Shown: positions 8,852 to 17,357, counted from the first letter of the stretch. The stretch: DNA of 64,000 nt from Anaerolentibacter hominis (GCF_032380675.1 NZ_JAWDIX010000001.1:558001-622000); one strand, 5' to 3'. Program-made: numbers and translations. The notes: generated from the letters alone by a model not told the origin.

Positions 8852-8888
8852 AAGGCCGCATGCTGAACATACAGCAGGCGGCCTTTTT
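8852..8888. terminator. Bidirectional terminator between the hydrogenase and aro operons
   Basis: AAGGCCGC (8852-8859) pairs with GCGGCCTT (8878-8885) and TGCTG with CAGCA inside; a T-run follows on the plus strand. It separates converging transcripts. Confidence 0.9.
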
Positions 8889-8895
8889 GATGAAG

Positions 8896-10173
8896 TTATT
8901 CTATGGTTCGTGCCAGATCCTGGTAGAAACCGGGATAGGAGATGTTAACACATTCGGCCCCGGCAATCTCAGTTTCACCGGAGGCTGCCAGGGCAGCTAC
9001 GGCAAAGGTCATGGCAATCCGATGGTCCATCCGGCTGTCGATGACAGCGCCGTGCAGCTCTCTGCCTCCGTTTATGATCATGCCGTCCTCTGTAGCGGAG
9101 ACATCGGCTCCCATCAGCCGCAGGTTATTCACCATAACATCGATCCGGTTGGATTCTTTTACTTTTAATTCCTGGGCATCCCGGATAATGGTACGGCCTT
9201 TGGCGAAACAGGCAAGTACGGCAAGTACGGGAAGTTCGTCAATAAGAGTCGGAATCAGGCTTCCCCCAATCGTGGTGCCGGTGAGTTCCGTAGAGCGGAC
9301 CAGCAGATCGGCAGAGGGTTCCCCGGTTCCTTCTCTGCGGTTTTGCAATGTAATATCGGCGCCCATCTGCGCACATACCTTCAGTATGCCGTCCCGGGTC
9401 GGATTGATTCCAACGTTCTTAATCAACAGTTCGCTGCCGGGTACAATCAGAGCGGCAGCGATGAAATAGGCCGCGGAAGAGATATCTCCCGGCACTGCAA
9501 CCTCCCGTCCGGTCAGGCCCGATACGGGGGAGACAGATGCAGTGGTGCCGACGGTACGAACCGATACGCCAAAATACTGCAGCATCAATTCTGTGTGATT
9601 CCTGGAGAGGAAGGGCTCTGTTACCGAAGTTTCCCCCCGGGCATACAGCCCGGCCAGAAGGATGGCTGACTTTACCTGAGCGGAGGCTACGGGTGAATCA
9701 TAGCGGATTCCCTTCAGCGGTCCTCCCTGTATTTTCAGCGGCGCACAGCCGCTTCCATTTAAGCTTACAATATCAGCCCCCATCATGGACAAGGGCTTGA
9801 TGATACGTCCCATCGGCCGTTTCTGGATTGACTCGTCACCGTTTAGCACGCTGGTAAAATTCTGGGCAGCGAGAATACCGGAGATCAGCCGGGTGGTCGT
9901 CCCGCTGTTTCCTACATCCAGCACGGAAGACGGGGCAGTGAGGCCGTGGAGGCCTTTGCCGCGGATCAGCACGGTGCCGCCGTCATTGTCAATGGTAATA
10001 CCCATCTGACGGAAACATTCTATAGTAGAAAGACAATCCGCCCCCTGCAAAAAGTTGGTGATCCGGGTTTCACCCTCCGCCAGGGCCCCAAGCATGATGG
10101 CCCGGTGGGAGATGGATTTGTCGCCCGGAACCGTTATTTCTCCATTTAAATGGTTTGCATGTCTCATTCGCAT
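8896..10173 (-). CDS. aroA: 3-phosphoshikimate 1-carboxyvinyltransferase (EPSP synthase)
   Basis: Transfers the enolpyruvyl group of PEP to shikimate-3-phosphate, the sixth shikimate-pathway step, in the cytosol. Visible motifs are VPGDKSISHRA near the start, LDVGNSGTTTRL, and the C-terminal ELKVKESNRIDVM and DHRIAMTFAVAA. From ATG 10173 the product is 425 residues, the usual length; the frame stays open to 10296, but that upstream part lies in a non-coding repeat and AGGA sits ten bases before 10173. It is last of three minus-strand aromatic genes. The repeat inserted between tyrA and aroA may alter expression of aroA relative to the first two. Confidence 0.95.
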   Translation of the reverse strand: MRMRHANHLNGEITVPGDKSISHRAIMLGALAEGETRITNFLQGADCLSTIECFRQMGITIDNDGGTVLIRGKGLHGLTAPSSVLDVGNSGTTTRLISGILAAQNFTSVLNGDESIQKRPMGRIIKPLSMMGADIVSLNGSGCAPLKIQGGPLKGIRYDSPVASAQVKSAILLAGLYARGETSVTEPFLSRNHTELMLQYFGVSVRTVGTTASVSPVSGLTGREVAVPGDISSAAYFIAAALIVPGSELLIKNVGINPTRDGILKVCAQMGADITLQNRREGTGEPSADLLVRSTELTGTTIGGSLIPTLIDELPVLAVLACFAKGRTIIRDAQELKVKESNRIDVMVNNLRLMGADVSATEDGMIINGGRELHGAVIDSRMDHRIAMTFAVAALAASGETEIAGAECVNISYPGFYQDLARTIE

Positions 10174-10215
10174 TTCGATCTTATCCTGCCGGCAGCCTGT
10201 CTGCCGTCCTTTCTC

Positions 10216-10294
10216 GTTACATAGGAAAGTTCTCCTGACGTTCCTATGTAATAAAAATATTCTATGCGCAATTGCGTATGCCCACTTTGTTCTC
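10216..10294. repeat. Dispersed palindromic element, copy A1 (internally deleted)
   Basis: TTACATAGGAA (10217-10227) is inverted at 10241-10251. It is followed by ATAAAAATATTCTATGCGCA and then directly by the element's 3' end CCCACTTTGTTC, so about 90 bases of the middle found in copies A2 and A3 are missing. It lies in the 126-base gap between tyrA and aroA. Confidence 0.8.
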
Positions 10295-10299
10295 AAGTG

Positions 10300-11436
10300 T
10301 CAGTGTTCATAGATCGTGTAGTAGTGATTCTTTAATAACCCTGCCGTTTTTATCATGGACTGCTCATCGTATAGTTCAATGCGCAGAACTCCGTCGGCAA
10401 ATTCTCTGTTGTGAATGATGCCAATATTTTTGATGCTGATGGCATTGGCTGCCATCATAGATGCGATCATGGCAATGGCGCCGGTCTCATCCGGTATATC
10501 GACATACAGATCATAAACACGCCCAAACAGCCCCTGAGAATGGCTGGGAATGGAATCCCGGTAGTCTCTGGAACGGGAAAAGGTCTGGTAGATATCTTCC
10601 TTCCTGCCATCGTGAAGCATTTCCTTGAACTCGTTTAAGGAGGCGGTGTAGCGGTCCAGAAAATCCAGAATGCTTTCCTGGTTGGTCATGCAGATGCTTT
10701 CCCACATCTCCGGAGAGGAGGAGGCAATCCTGGTGATGTCCTTAAAGCCTCCGGCAGCCAGAGATTTCATCAGTTCCCGGCTGTCATCGGAATCATGTAC
10801 CATATTTACCAGCGCAGCGGCGATGATGTGGGGGACATGACTGATGGCGGCTGTTATATTATCGTGTTCCCGGCTGTCCAGTATGACGGGGATTGCCCCC
10901 ATATCTTTTACCAGCCGGCTCATAAGGGCGGTATAATTTTCTGGCGTCCTAGGGGTGGGAGTAAGTATATAGTAGGCATTTTCCAGCAGACGGCGGGAAG
11001 CGTGGTCATAACCCGTTTTCTCCGAACCGGCCATAGGGTGGCCTCCGATAAACTGCCCGTCCATATCCAGCCGGAGAACCGCCTGATGGATACTTCCCTT
11101 TACGCTGCCCACGTCGGTGATCAGGCAGGTGGGCTTTACAACCGGTTTTAATTTCTCAAGATAAGCCATATTGGCTGACACCGGAGCACACAGAAAAATG
11201 ATATCACATCTGGACAAATCTTTTATATCATGACAGATTCCGGTCAGTGTCCCTTCCTCCATTGCTTTGGCCAGATACCGGGCACTGTGCTCATTGTATT
11301 GATAAGCCAGAATCTCACACCCGGGATGGCACACCCTTAAACTTTTGGCGATGGAGCCGCCGATCAGGCCCAGACCGATAAAGCCGATCACCTGTATGGA
11401 TTCTGTATTTTTAAAATCAGGTACGCTTGTTTCCAT
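10300..11436 (-). CDS. tyrA: Prephenate dehydrogenase with ACT domain
   Basis: Oxidatively decarboxylates prephenate to 4-hydroxyphenylpyruvate in tyrosine synthesis. The NAD-binding motif GFIGLGLIGGS stands near residue 20, the catalytic region shows GGHPMAGSE, and the last 75 residues (VDIPDETGAIAMIASMMAANAI) form an ACT domain that in the family binds tyrosine for feedback control. ATG 11436 (METSV) is chosen over 11457 because AAGGA precedes it by seven bases. It starts 27 bases after the aroF stop and is co-transcribed with it. Confidence 0.93.
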   Translation of the reverse strand: METSVPDFKNTESIQVIGFIGLGLIGGSIAKSLRVCHPGCEILAYQYNEHSARYLAKAMEEGTLTGICHDIKDLSRCDIIFLCAPVSANMAYLEKLKPVVKPTCLITDVGSVKGSIHQAVLRLDMDGQFIGGHPMAGSEKTGYDHASRRLLENAYYILTPTPRTPENYTALMSRLVKDMGAIPVILDSREHDNITAAISHVPHIIAAALVNMVHDSDDSRELMKSLAAGGFKDITRIASSSPEMWESICMTNQESILDFLDRYTASLNEFKEMLHDGRKEDIYQTFSRSRDYRDSIPSHSQGLFGRVYDLYVDIPDETGAIAMIASMMAANAISIKNIGIIHNREFADGVLRIELYDEQSMIKTAGLLKNHYYTIYEH

Positions 11437-11463
11437 TTTTATTCCTTTCAGACACATGTTCAG

Positions 11464-12489
11464 TTAAAACGTACGGTCCATAAGTCCTGCAACCTTCCTC
11501 AAATCCTGGCACAGAGCGTCAAACATGGGAAATGTCAGGGACTGGGGCCCGTCAGAAAGAGCTCTGGAGGGATCGGGATGGGTTTCGATCATCAGGCCGT
11601 CCGCCCCTGCGGCAATTGCGCTCATGGCTAGGGGTTTTACATAGTTTCTGACACCCGATGCGTGACTGGGATCAACAATAATAGGAAGATGGCTCTTTTC
11701 CTTTATTACAGGGACAGCACTGATATCCAGTGTATTCCTGGTTGCTGTCTCAAATGTACGGATTCCTCTTTCACATAATACCACATTGGGATTGCCTTCC
11801 GCCAGAATATATTCTGCCGCGTTGAGCCATTCATCAATGGTTGCGGACAATCCGCGTTTTAGCAGTACCGGCAGCCCGGTTTTCCCTGCCTCTTTTAATA
11901 AGTAAAAGTTCTGCATGTTCCTGGCGCCTATCTGGAGCATATCCACATATTGCACAGCTGCCTCGATTGCCTGCAGGCTGGTGACTTCACACACCACGGC
12001 GAGGCCGGTGACATCTCTGGCTTCCTTCATCAGTTTCAGCCCCTCTTCTTCCAGGCCCTGAAAGGTATAGGGAGAAGTTCTGGGCTTGTAGGCTCCGCCG
12101 CGCAGAATCTGTGCTCCGGATTTCTTGATGGCAATCGCTGTTTCCAGAATCTGATCTTCGTTTTCTACTGCACAGGGGCCGGACATAATAACGATCTCTT
12201 TCCCGCCTATTGCGGTGTTACCCACCTTTACCGCGGATGGAGCCGGATGAAACTTCCGGTTGGCCAGTTTATAGGTTTCTGTAACCGGGACAATTTTATC
12301 TACCTCGTCGGCCAGCTCCAGATTCTGATTCATGAGTCGGGTTTTGTCTCCGATGACGCCGATAATCGTTACTTCTTTACCGGCGGAAAGATGAACCTCA
12401 AGTCCGTTTTCCTCAATGATCCCAACAATTTTTTCTATAGATTTTTGGCTTGCGCCGGGTTTCATTACAACAATCATACTATATTCCAT
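11464..12489 (-). CDS. aroF: 3-deoxy-7-phosphoheptulonate synthase (DAHP synthase)
   Basis: Condenses PEP and erythrose-4-phosphate in the first shikimate step. An N-terminal ferredoxin-like regulatory domain (about 1-70, MIVVMKPGASQ) precedes the TIM barrel with GPCAVE, RGGAYKPRTSPYTFQG, LLKRG and VDPSHASG. This is the short KDO8PS-like class seen in Thermotoga and Bacillus, with no chorismate mutase fusion. The start is uncertain: ATG 12489 or ATG 12477, neither with a strong ribosome site; the frame extends to 12564. It is the first gene of the aroF-tyrA-aroA operon behind a consensus promoter. Confidence 0.93.
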   Translation of the reverse strand: MEYSMIVVMKPGASQKSIEKIVGIIEENGLEVHLSAGKEVTIIGVIGDKTRLMNQNLELADEVDKIVPVTETYKLANRKFHPAPSAVKVGNTAIGGKEIVIMSGPCAVENEDQILETAIAIKKSGAQILRGGAYKPRTSPYTFQGLEEEGLKLMKEARDVTGLAVVCEVTSLQAIEAAVQYVDMLQIGARNMQNFYLLKEAGKTGLPVLLKRGLSATIDEWLNAAEYILAEGNPNVVLCERGIRTFETATRNTLDISAVPVIKEKSHLPIIVDPSHASGVRNYVKPLAMSAIAAGADGLMIETHPDPSRALSDGPQSLTFPMFDALCQDLRKVAGLMDRTF

Positions 12490-12618
12490 GCAAGGTCCGC
12501 CGGTGACATATTTCTGATGCCCCGTATGGACGAATATATGAGCCGAAAGATGAATGGTTTGCATGGCCTCCGTTTTCCAGATTTCTTTCGGTTATTTTCT
12601 GCCGTTTGGCTACGCCAC

Positions 12619-12647
12619 ATTGTACTACAGGAAAGAAACACTGTCAA
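12619..12647 (-). promoter_or_regulatory. Promoter of aroF-tyrA-aroA
   Basis: Read on the minus strand: -35 TTGACA (12642-12647), 17-base spacer, -10 TACAAT (12619-12624). The leader to aroF is about 120 bases; no T-box or attenuator peptide was recognised in it. Confidence 0.85.
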
Positions 12648-12838
12648 CACTATGACGAGTTAAAGTGTAACGCTTTAAAGTAAAAATGTAAATAGGAATC
12701 TTTTGAATATAATTTTTGAACAGTTTGAGCATTTTGGACAAAATTACCTATTAAAGAGGAAATCATGGGGAAAATTGTATGTTTTGTAATGAGATGCGAA
12801 GGCTTTGTGAAAAGTTTTGTCTAAAACGCATAAAAGAG

Positions 12839-12867
12839 TTGTAATAATCCATGTTTTTTAGTAGAAT
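12839..12867 (+). promoter_or_regulatory. Promoter of the EF-G-like gene
   Basis: -35 TTGTAA (12839-12844), 17-base spacer, -10 TAGAAT (12862-12867), then a short leader to the AGGAGG-led start at 12915. The remaining 12660-12830 stretch is AT-rich with nothing else recognised. Confidence 0.7.
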
Positions 12868-12914
12868 ATATCTATAAGTCTCAGACTTACAAAACGGACA
12901 GGAGGAATAAGAAT

Positions 12915-15008
12915 ATGCAAGTTTATAGCGGAGAAAAGATTCGTAATGTCGTTATGTTAGGCCACGGTGGCTGTGGCAAGACCACATTGGTTGAAGCCAT
13001 GGCGTATACAACAGGTATTACGAAGAGACAGGGTAAAGTAGAAGAAGGCAATACCATCAGTGATTATGATAAAGAAGAGATCAAAAGACTGTTTTCCATT
13101 AATACAACCGTAGTGCCGATTGAGTACGATGATACGAAGATTAATATTCTGGATACTCCCGGATATTTTGATTTTGTAGGTGAAGTAGAAGAGGCGATGC
13201 GTGTGGCCGACGCAGCGGTTATTGTGGTTTCTGCCAAGGCGGGCGTGGAAGTAGGCACGATGAAGGCCTGGGATTATTGCGAGAGATACAATCTTCCCAG
13301 AATGTTTTTTGTTACTGATATGGATGTGGATAATGCAAGCTACCGTGAAGTGGTAGAGCGGCTGGAAGAATTATACGGCAAGAAGATTGCGCCGTTCCAT
13401 ATCCCGATTCGTGAAAATGAAAAATTCGTTGGATACGTTAATGTTATAAAGATGAAGGGACGCCGTTTTACCACCATGAGCAATCACGATGACTGCGATA
13501 TCCCGGATTATGTGGAGAACCATCTTCAGAAGAGCCGTGACTCCCTGCTGGAAGCAGTTGCGGAGACCAGCGAGGACTTAATGGAGAAGTATTTCTCCGG
13601 TGAAGAGTTTACATACGAGGAGATTTCTCACGCACTGCGCGCCAGTGTGATTGATAATTCTGTGGTTCCTGTTTTATGCGGTTCCGGCTTATATGCCCAG
13701 GGTTCCAATATGCTGCTGGAAGCCATCCAGATTTATTTCCCAAGTCCCAGCAAGCTTCATCTGCCGGGCGTGAATACAAAGACGAATGAAGTTTTTGAAG
13801 GCGATTTTGACGAGAGCAAGCCGATGACGGCCAGAGTATTTAAGACGATTGCCGATCCGTTTATCGGTAAATTCTCTCTGGTTCAGGTGTGTTCCGGTAT
13901 CCTGAAATCGGATTCTGTTATCTATAATGTGGCGAAGAATACAGAAGAGAAATTATCCAGATTGTATGTGCTGCGCGGCAAGGAGCAGATTGAAGTTTCG
14001 CAGCTTCGGGCCGGCGATATCGGTGCGATTGGAAAATTGTCCAACACATCCACCGGTGATACCCTGGCGACGAAGGCGGTTCCGGTTGTATATGATCTGC
14101 CGGAATATCCTCAGCCATATACCTATCAGCGCTATGTAACCAAGAATAAGGGAGATGCTGATAAAGTATCCCAGGCTCTGGCGAAACTGATGGATGAGGA
14201 TGTAACACTGAAATCCGTCAACGATAAGGACAACCGTCAGACTCTGCTTTACGGCATGGGCGACCAGCATCTGGAAGTGGTAGTCAGCAAGCTGTTCAAC
14301 CGCTATAAAGTAGAGGTGGAGATCAAGAAACCGAAAGTAGCTTACAGAGAGACGATCCGCAAGAAAGTTAAAGTACAGGGCAAGTATAAGAAACAGTCCG
14401 GCGGCCACGGCCAGTACGGCGATGTTCATATTGAATTCGAACCCTCCGGCGATCTGGAGACACCATATGTATTTGAAGAAAAGGTATTCGGCGGTGCGGT
14501 GCCGAGGAATTACTTCCCGGCAGTGGATAAGGGTATTGCCGAGAGCGTCCTGAAGGGACCTCTGGCCGGATATCCGGTTATGGGACTGAAAGCAACTCTG
14601 GTGGATGGTTCCTATCACCCGGTTGACTCTTCGGAGATGGCATTTAAGATGGCGACGATCCAGGCGTTCAAACAGGGCTTCATGGAAGCCAGTCCGGTTC
14701 TTCTTGAGCCGATTGCTGCATTGAAAGTTGTGGTTCCGGATAGATACACCGGTGATGTTATGGGTGATCTGAACAAACGCCGGGGGAGAGTGCTTGGCAT
14801 GAACCCGCTTCCGGGCAACAAGCAGGAGATCATCGCTGATATCCCTGTATCAGCTACGTTTGGCTACTCTACGGATCTTCGGTCAATGACCGGCGGTATG
14901 GGAGATTTCTCCTATGAATTTGCCCGCTATGAGCAGGCTCCGTCCGATATTCAGCAGAAGGTAGTAGAAGAAGCTGCGAAGAAGGCGGAAGCTAATTCTG
15001 AAGAATAA
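12915..15008 (+). CDS. EF-G-like translational GTPase (EF-G2 / FusA2-type)
   Basis: The 697 residues follow EF-G domain order: G domain, OB-like domain II, domain III, domain IV (GQYGDVHIEFEP) and domain V. The P-loop GHGGCGKTT (17-25) replaces the AHVDAGKTT of EF-G1. The G3 motif is DTPGYFDF, with Tyr in place of the catalytic His. The G4 site reads TDMD in place of NKMD. These changes mark the paralogous EF-G-like group, whose role in ribosome function is unclear, rather than the main fusA next to rpsL/rpsG. AGGAGG precedes the ATG by eight bases. It is monocistronic with its own promoter and terminator. The altered G4 may change guanine specificity; that is inference. Confidence 0.85.
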   Translation: MQVYSGEKIRNVVMLGHGGCGKTTLVEAMAYTTGITKRQGKVEEGNTISDYDKEEIKRLFSINTTVVPIEYDDTKINILDTPGYFDFVGEVEEAMRVADAAVIVVSAKAGVEVGTMKAWDYCERYNLPRMFFVTDMDVDNASYREVVERLEELYGKKIAPFHIPIRENEKFVGYVNVIKMKGRRFTTMSNHDDCDIPDYVENHLQKSRDSLLEAVAETSEDLMEKYFSGEEFTYEEISHALRASVIDNSVVPVLCGSGLYAQGSNMLLEAIQIYFPSPSKLHLPGVNTKTNEVFEGDFDESKPMTARVFKTIADPFIGKFSLVQVCSGILKSDSVIYNVAKNTEEKLSRLYVLRGKEQIEVSQLRAGDIGAIGKLSNTSTGDTLATKAVPVVYDLPEYPQPYTYQRYVTKNKGDADKVSQALAKLMDEDVTLKSVNDKDNRQTLLYGMGDQHLEVVVSKLFNRYKVEVEIKKPKVAYRETIRKKVKVQGKYKKQSGGHGQYGDVHIEFEPSGDLETPYVFEEKVFGGAVPRNYFPAVDKGIAESVLKGPLAGYPVMGLKATLVDGSYHPVDSSEMAFKMATIQAFKQGFMEASPVLLEPIAALKVVVPDRYTGDVMGDLNKRRGRVLGMNPLPGNKQEIIADIPVSATFGYSTDLRSMTGGMGDFSYEFARYEQAPSDIQQKVVEEAAKKAEANSEE

Positions 15009-15029
15009 GATGAAATAAGCAGTGATAAA

Positions 15030-15065
15030 AACAGGAATCTGTCCAAAAGGACGGATTCCTGTTTC
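15030..15065. terminator. Bidirectional terminator between EF-G-like and iclR genes
   Basis: Sixteen-base arms (15030-15045 and 15050-15065), one mismatch, loop AAAA; A-run before and short T-run after, so it can serve both converging genes. Confidence 0.8.
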
Positions 15066-15077
15066 GATAGAATGGAT

Positions 15078-15863
15078 TTATGGATGACCGGCATCGGAAC
15101 CCATCCGGGATTCCAGCTCTTTCTTTGCTGCCAGTACATAGCTGGCCAGAGATTCGATCCGGGCGTCATCCATGCGGCTGATCGGAGCGGATATGCTGAA
15201 GGCATAGAGGGCTTCGCCGTGAAAGTCATAGATGGAAGCCGCGATACAGCGGACGCCAATTTCGTTTTCCTCGTTGTCCAGAGCATAGCCGCGGCGGCGT
15301 ACTTCATTCAGCTCGTCAAGAAGAAGAGGGAGTGAGGTAATCGTGTGCTCCGTCTTCTTTTCAATGTGGCTTTCCGTCCATATGCTTCGGATTTCCGGTT
15401 CGGAAAGGGTGGAAAGGATGGCTTTGCCCACTGCGGAACAGTACAGAGGCCGCAGCGATCCTACCTGGGAGGCCATGCGGATAGCGCTTTCCCGCACACA
15501 GACAGGCTCTACCTTGTCGATGTAGATGACATTGCTGCCGGAGCGGCGGACCAGATGTACGGTTTCCCTGCACTCACCGGCCAGGCGCTCCAGACGGGGG
15601 TGGGCCAGAGAAAGGATATCGGTCCGGGCCAGTACCTTTCTGGACAGTTCCACGACCTTAAAGGTGAGCATGTATTTTCCGGTGCCTGAATCCTGGGTTA
15701 CATAACCCATATAGATAAGGGAAGCCAGCAGACGGTGTACGGTGCTTTTGTTCAGTGCGAGAAAATCACTCAGCTCCATCAGTCCTGCAGGACCGGTGTC
15801 AGCCAGTGTTTCCAGCACATGAAAGATTCGGCCTGCCGATTGAATAGGATTTTTATCCTCCAT
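15078..15863 (-). CDS. IclR-family transcriptional regulator (KdgR-like)
   Basis: A 261-residue protein with an N-terminal winged helix (AGRIFHVLETLADTGPAGLM, then LNKSTVHRLLASL as recognition region, residues 8-65) and a C-terminal IclR effector domain (about 80-255). ATG 15863 has GGGAGG eight bases upstream; the longer frame to 15983 runs through its own promoter. It is divergent from the kdgK-uxaBAC operon, whose leader carries a KdgR-like palindrome, so it most likely represses that operon and releases it on binding 2-keto-3-deoxygluconate or a related uronate. The ligand is inferred from neighbours. Confidence 0.87.
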   Translation of the reverse strand: MEDKNPIQSAGRIFHVLETLADTGPAGLMELSDFLALNKSTVHRLLASLIYMGYVTQDSGTGKYMLTFKVVELSRKVLARTDILSLAHPRLERLAGECRETVHLVRRSGSNVIYIDKVEPVCVRESAIRMASQVGSLRPLYCSAVGKAILSTLSEPEIRSIWTESHIEKKTEHTITSLPLLLDELNEVRRRGYALDNEENEIGVRCIAASIYDFHGEALYAFSISAPISRMDDARIESLASYVLAAKKELESRMGSDAGHP

Positions 15864-15910
15864 AAAAACGTCCTCCCTGTCAATACATTTCATAATGTGA
15901 AACTGCATGT

Positions 15911-15939
15911 ATTGTAGCATGGATATTTTGGAAAAACAA
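15911..15939 (-). promoter_or_regulatory. Promoter of the iclR gene
   Basis: Minus strand: -35 TTGTTT (15934-15939), 17-base spacer, -10 TACAAT (15911-15916). TTTCA..TGAAA half-sites between this promoter and the ATG may be an autoregulatory site. Confidence 0.65.
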
Positions 15940-15951
15940 GGACTTTTGTTC

Positions 15952-15980
15952 TTGACAATAAAAGGGAGGCCGCCTATAAT
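15952..15980 (+). promoter_or_regulatory. Promoter of kdgK-uxaB-uxaA-uxaC
   Basis: Consensus -35 TTGACA (15952-15957) and -10 TATAAT (15975-15980) with 17-base spacing. Transcription would start near 15987, just before the operator. Confidence 0.9.
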
Positions 15981-15998
15981 CAAACTAAGTTAATACCA

Positions 15999-16023
15999 CA
16001 ATATGAAAATGAGTTTCATATTG
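15999..16023. promoter_or_regulatory. IclR/KdgR-type operator
   Basis: CAATATGAAA (15999-16008), five bases, TTTCATATTG (16014-16023): a perfect 10-bp palindrome that fits the KdgR box form (TGAAA-N5-TTTCA). Its place about 12-36 bases after the start site suits a roadblock repressor. Confidence 0.8.
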
Positions 16024-16227
16024 CGGAACAACTGGGACGTGCTGTTGCAGATACTCATTTTGCCGAATTACCTCCCGAAAAGATGGGCCGTTTGGGATTG
16101 CGGCCGATACACACCGGCTGATGCCGGAGGGATTTAAAAATCTGTGACAGCATATCCGTTTTATGCCGGAAAACAGACCTTTTCAGAGGGGATTTCCGGC
16201 TGATTCGTTATGTATATCATCACCTTA

Positions 16228-16261
16228 GTGTACAAGCGCACTTTGGTGTACAAGCGCACTT
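16228..16261 (+). repeat. Two tandem 16-base repeats in the kdgK leader
   Basis: GTGTACAAGCGCACTT occurs at 16228-16243 and 16246-16261 with 18-base period, 41 bases before the kdgK start. Each copy can fold (GTG...CAC). The rest of the roughly 300-base leader (16024-16227) shows no recognised riboswitch. Confidence 0.6.
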
Positions 16262-16302
16262 GGTGCGCAGAATAAAGGATGAAGAAAAAGAAGGAGATTA
16301 TT

Positions 16303-17325
16303 ATGGGAAAAGTAGTTACATTTGGAGAGATTATGCTGAGACTGGCTCCGGAAGGCTATTATCGTTTTGTTCAGGCACAGAGTCTGGGAGCAACCTATGG
16401 CGGCGGGGAGGCCAACGTGGCGGTATCCCTTGCAAATTACGGAATGGACGTAAAATTTGTGACCAAGCTGCCGAAGCATGAGATCGGTCAGGCGGCTGTG
16501 AATTCTCTGCGTCAGTTCGGCGTGGACACCGGCGATATCGTCCGGGGCGGCGACCGGGTAGGTATTTATTTCCTGGAAAAAGGCGCTTCCCAGAGACCGT
16601 CAAAGGTTATCTATGACCGGGCTCACTCGTCAATTGCAGAAGCGGATGTGAATGACTTTGACTGGGATAAGATTTTTGACGGCGCAGAGTGGTTCCATTT
16701 TACCGGAATTACACCGGCTATCAGCGACAAAGCTGCAGCAGTCTGCCTGGAAGCCTGCAAGGCGGCAAAGGCAAAGGGCGTGACGGTAAGCTGTGATTTA
16801 AATTACCGGAAGAATCTCTGGAGCAGGGAAAAAGCAGGGCAGGTTATGGGTGAGCTGTGCAAATATGTGGATGTCTGCATTTCCAATGAAGAGGATGCCA
16901 GCGATGTATTCGGCATCAAAGCTGCCAATACGGATATTGCGGGCGGCAAGTTAAACCACGAGGGATACAAGGATGTGGCAAAACAGCTTGCAGACCGGTT
17001 TGGATTCTCCAAGGTGGCGATTACCCTGAGAGGCTCTATCTCCGCTAACGATAATAACTGGGCTGCTATGCTCTATGATGGAAATGACTATTACTTCAGT
17101 AAAAACTATCTGATTCATATTGTAGACCGTGTGGGCGGCGGCGACAGCTTCGGCGGCGGTTTGATCTATGCGGTGATGAACCAGTTCGCGCCTCAGGATG
17201 CGATTGAGTTTGCGGTTGCTGCAAGCTGTCTGAAACATTCTATCGAGGGCGATGTAAACCACGTATCGGTAGATGAAGTATTAAAACTTGCCGGCGGCGA
17301 TGGCTCCGGACGTGTACAGAGATAA
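16303..17325 (+). CDS. kdgK: 2-keto-3-deoxygluconate kinase (PfkB family)
   Basis: A 340-residue PfkB-family sugar kinase with the N-terminal GGGEANVAVSLANYG signature and the C-terminal VGGGDSFGGG loop holding the catalytic Asp and anion hole. The substrate is assigned from context: it heads an operon with tagaturonate reductase, altronate dehydratase and uronate isomerase, whose product is 2-keto-3-deoxygluconate. ATG 16303 (MGKVVTF) is preferred over 16279 because AAGGAG lies seven bases before it. The aldolase (eda/kdgA) that would follow is absent from the window. A weak hairpin after the gene may lower downstream expression. Confidence 0.87.
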   Translation: MGKVVTFGEIMLRLAPEGYYRFVQAQSLGATYGGGEANVAVSLANYGMDVKFVTKLPKHEIGQAAVNSLRQFGVDTGDIVRGGDRVGIYFLEKGASQRPSKVIYDRAHSSIAEADVNDFDWDKIFDGAEWFHFTGITPAISDKAAAVCLEACKAAKAKGVTVSCDLNYRKNLWSREKAGQVMGELCKYVDVCISNEEDASDVFGIKAANTDIAGGKLNHEGYKDVAKQLADRFGFSKVAITLRGSISANDNNWAAMLYDGNDYYFSKNYLIHIVDRVGGGDSFGGGLIYAVMNQFAPQDAIEFAVAASCLKHSIEGDVNHVSVDEVLKLAGGDGSGRVQR

Positions 17326-17357
17326 TAAAAGGATACCGGATGGTAGAAGCCGGTCTG

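Noticed and set aside
9343..10312. Several plus-strand frames opposite aroA
   Set aside because: All are shadows of aroA or run through repeat A1.
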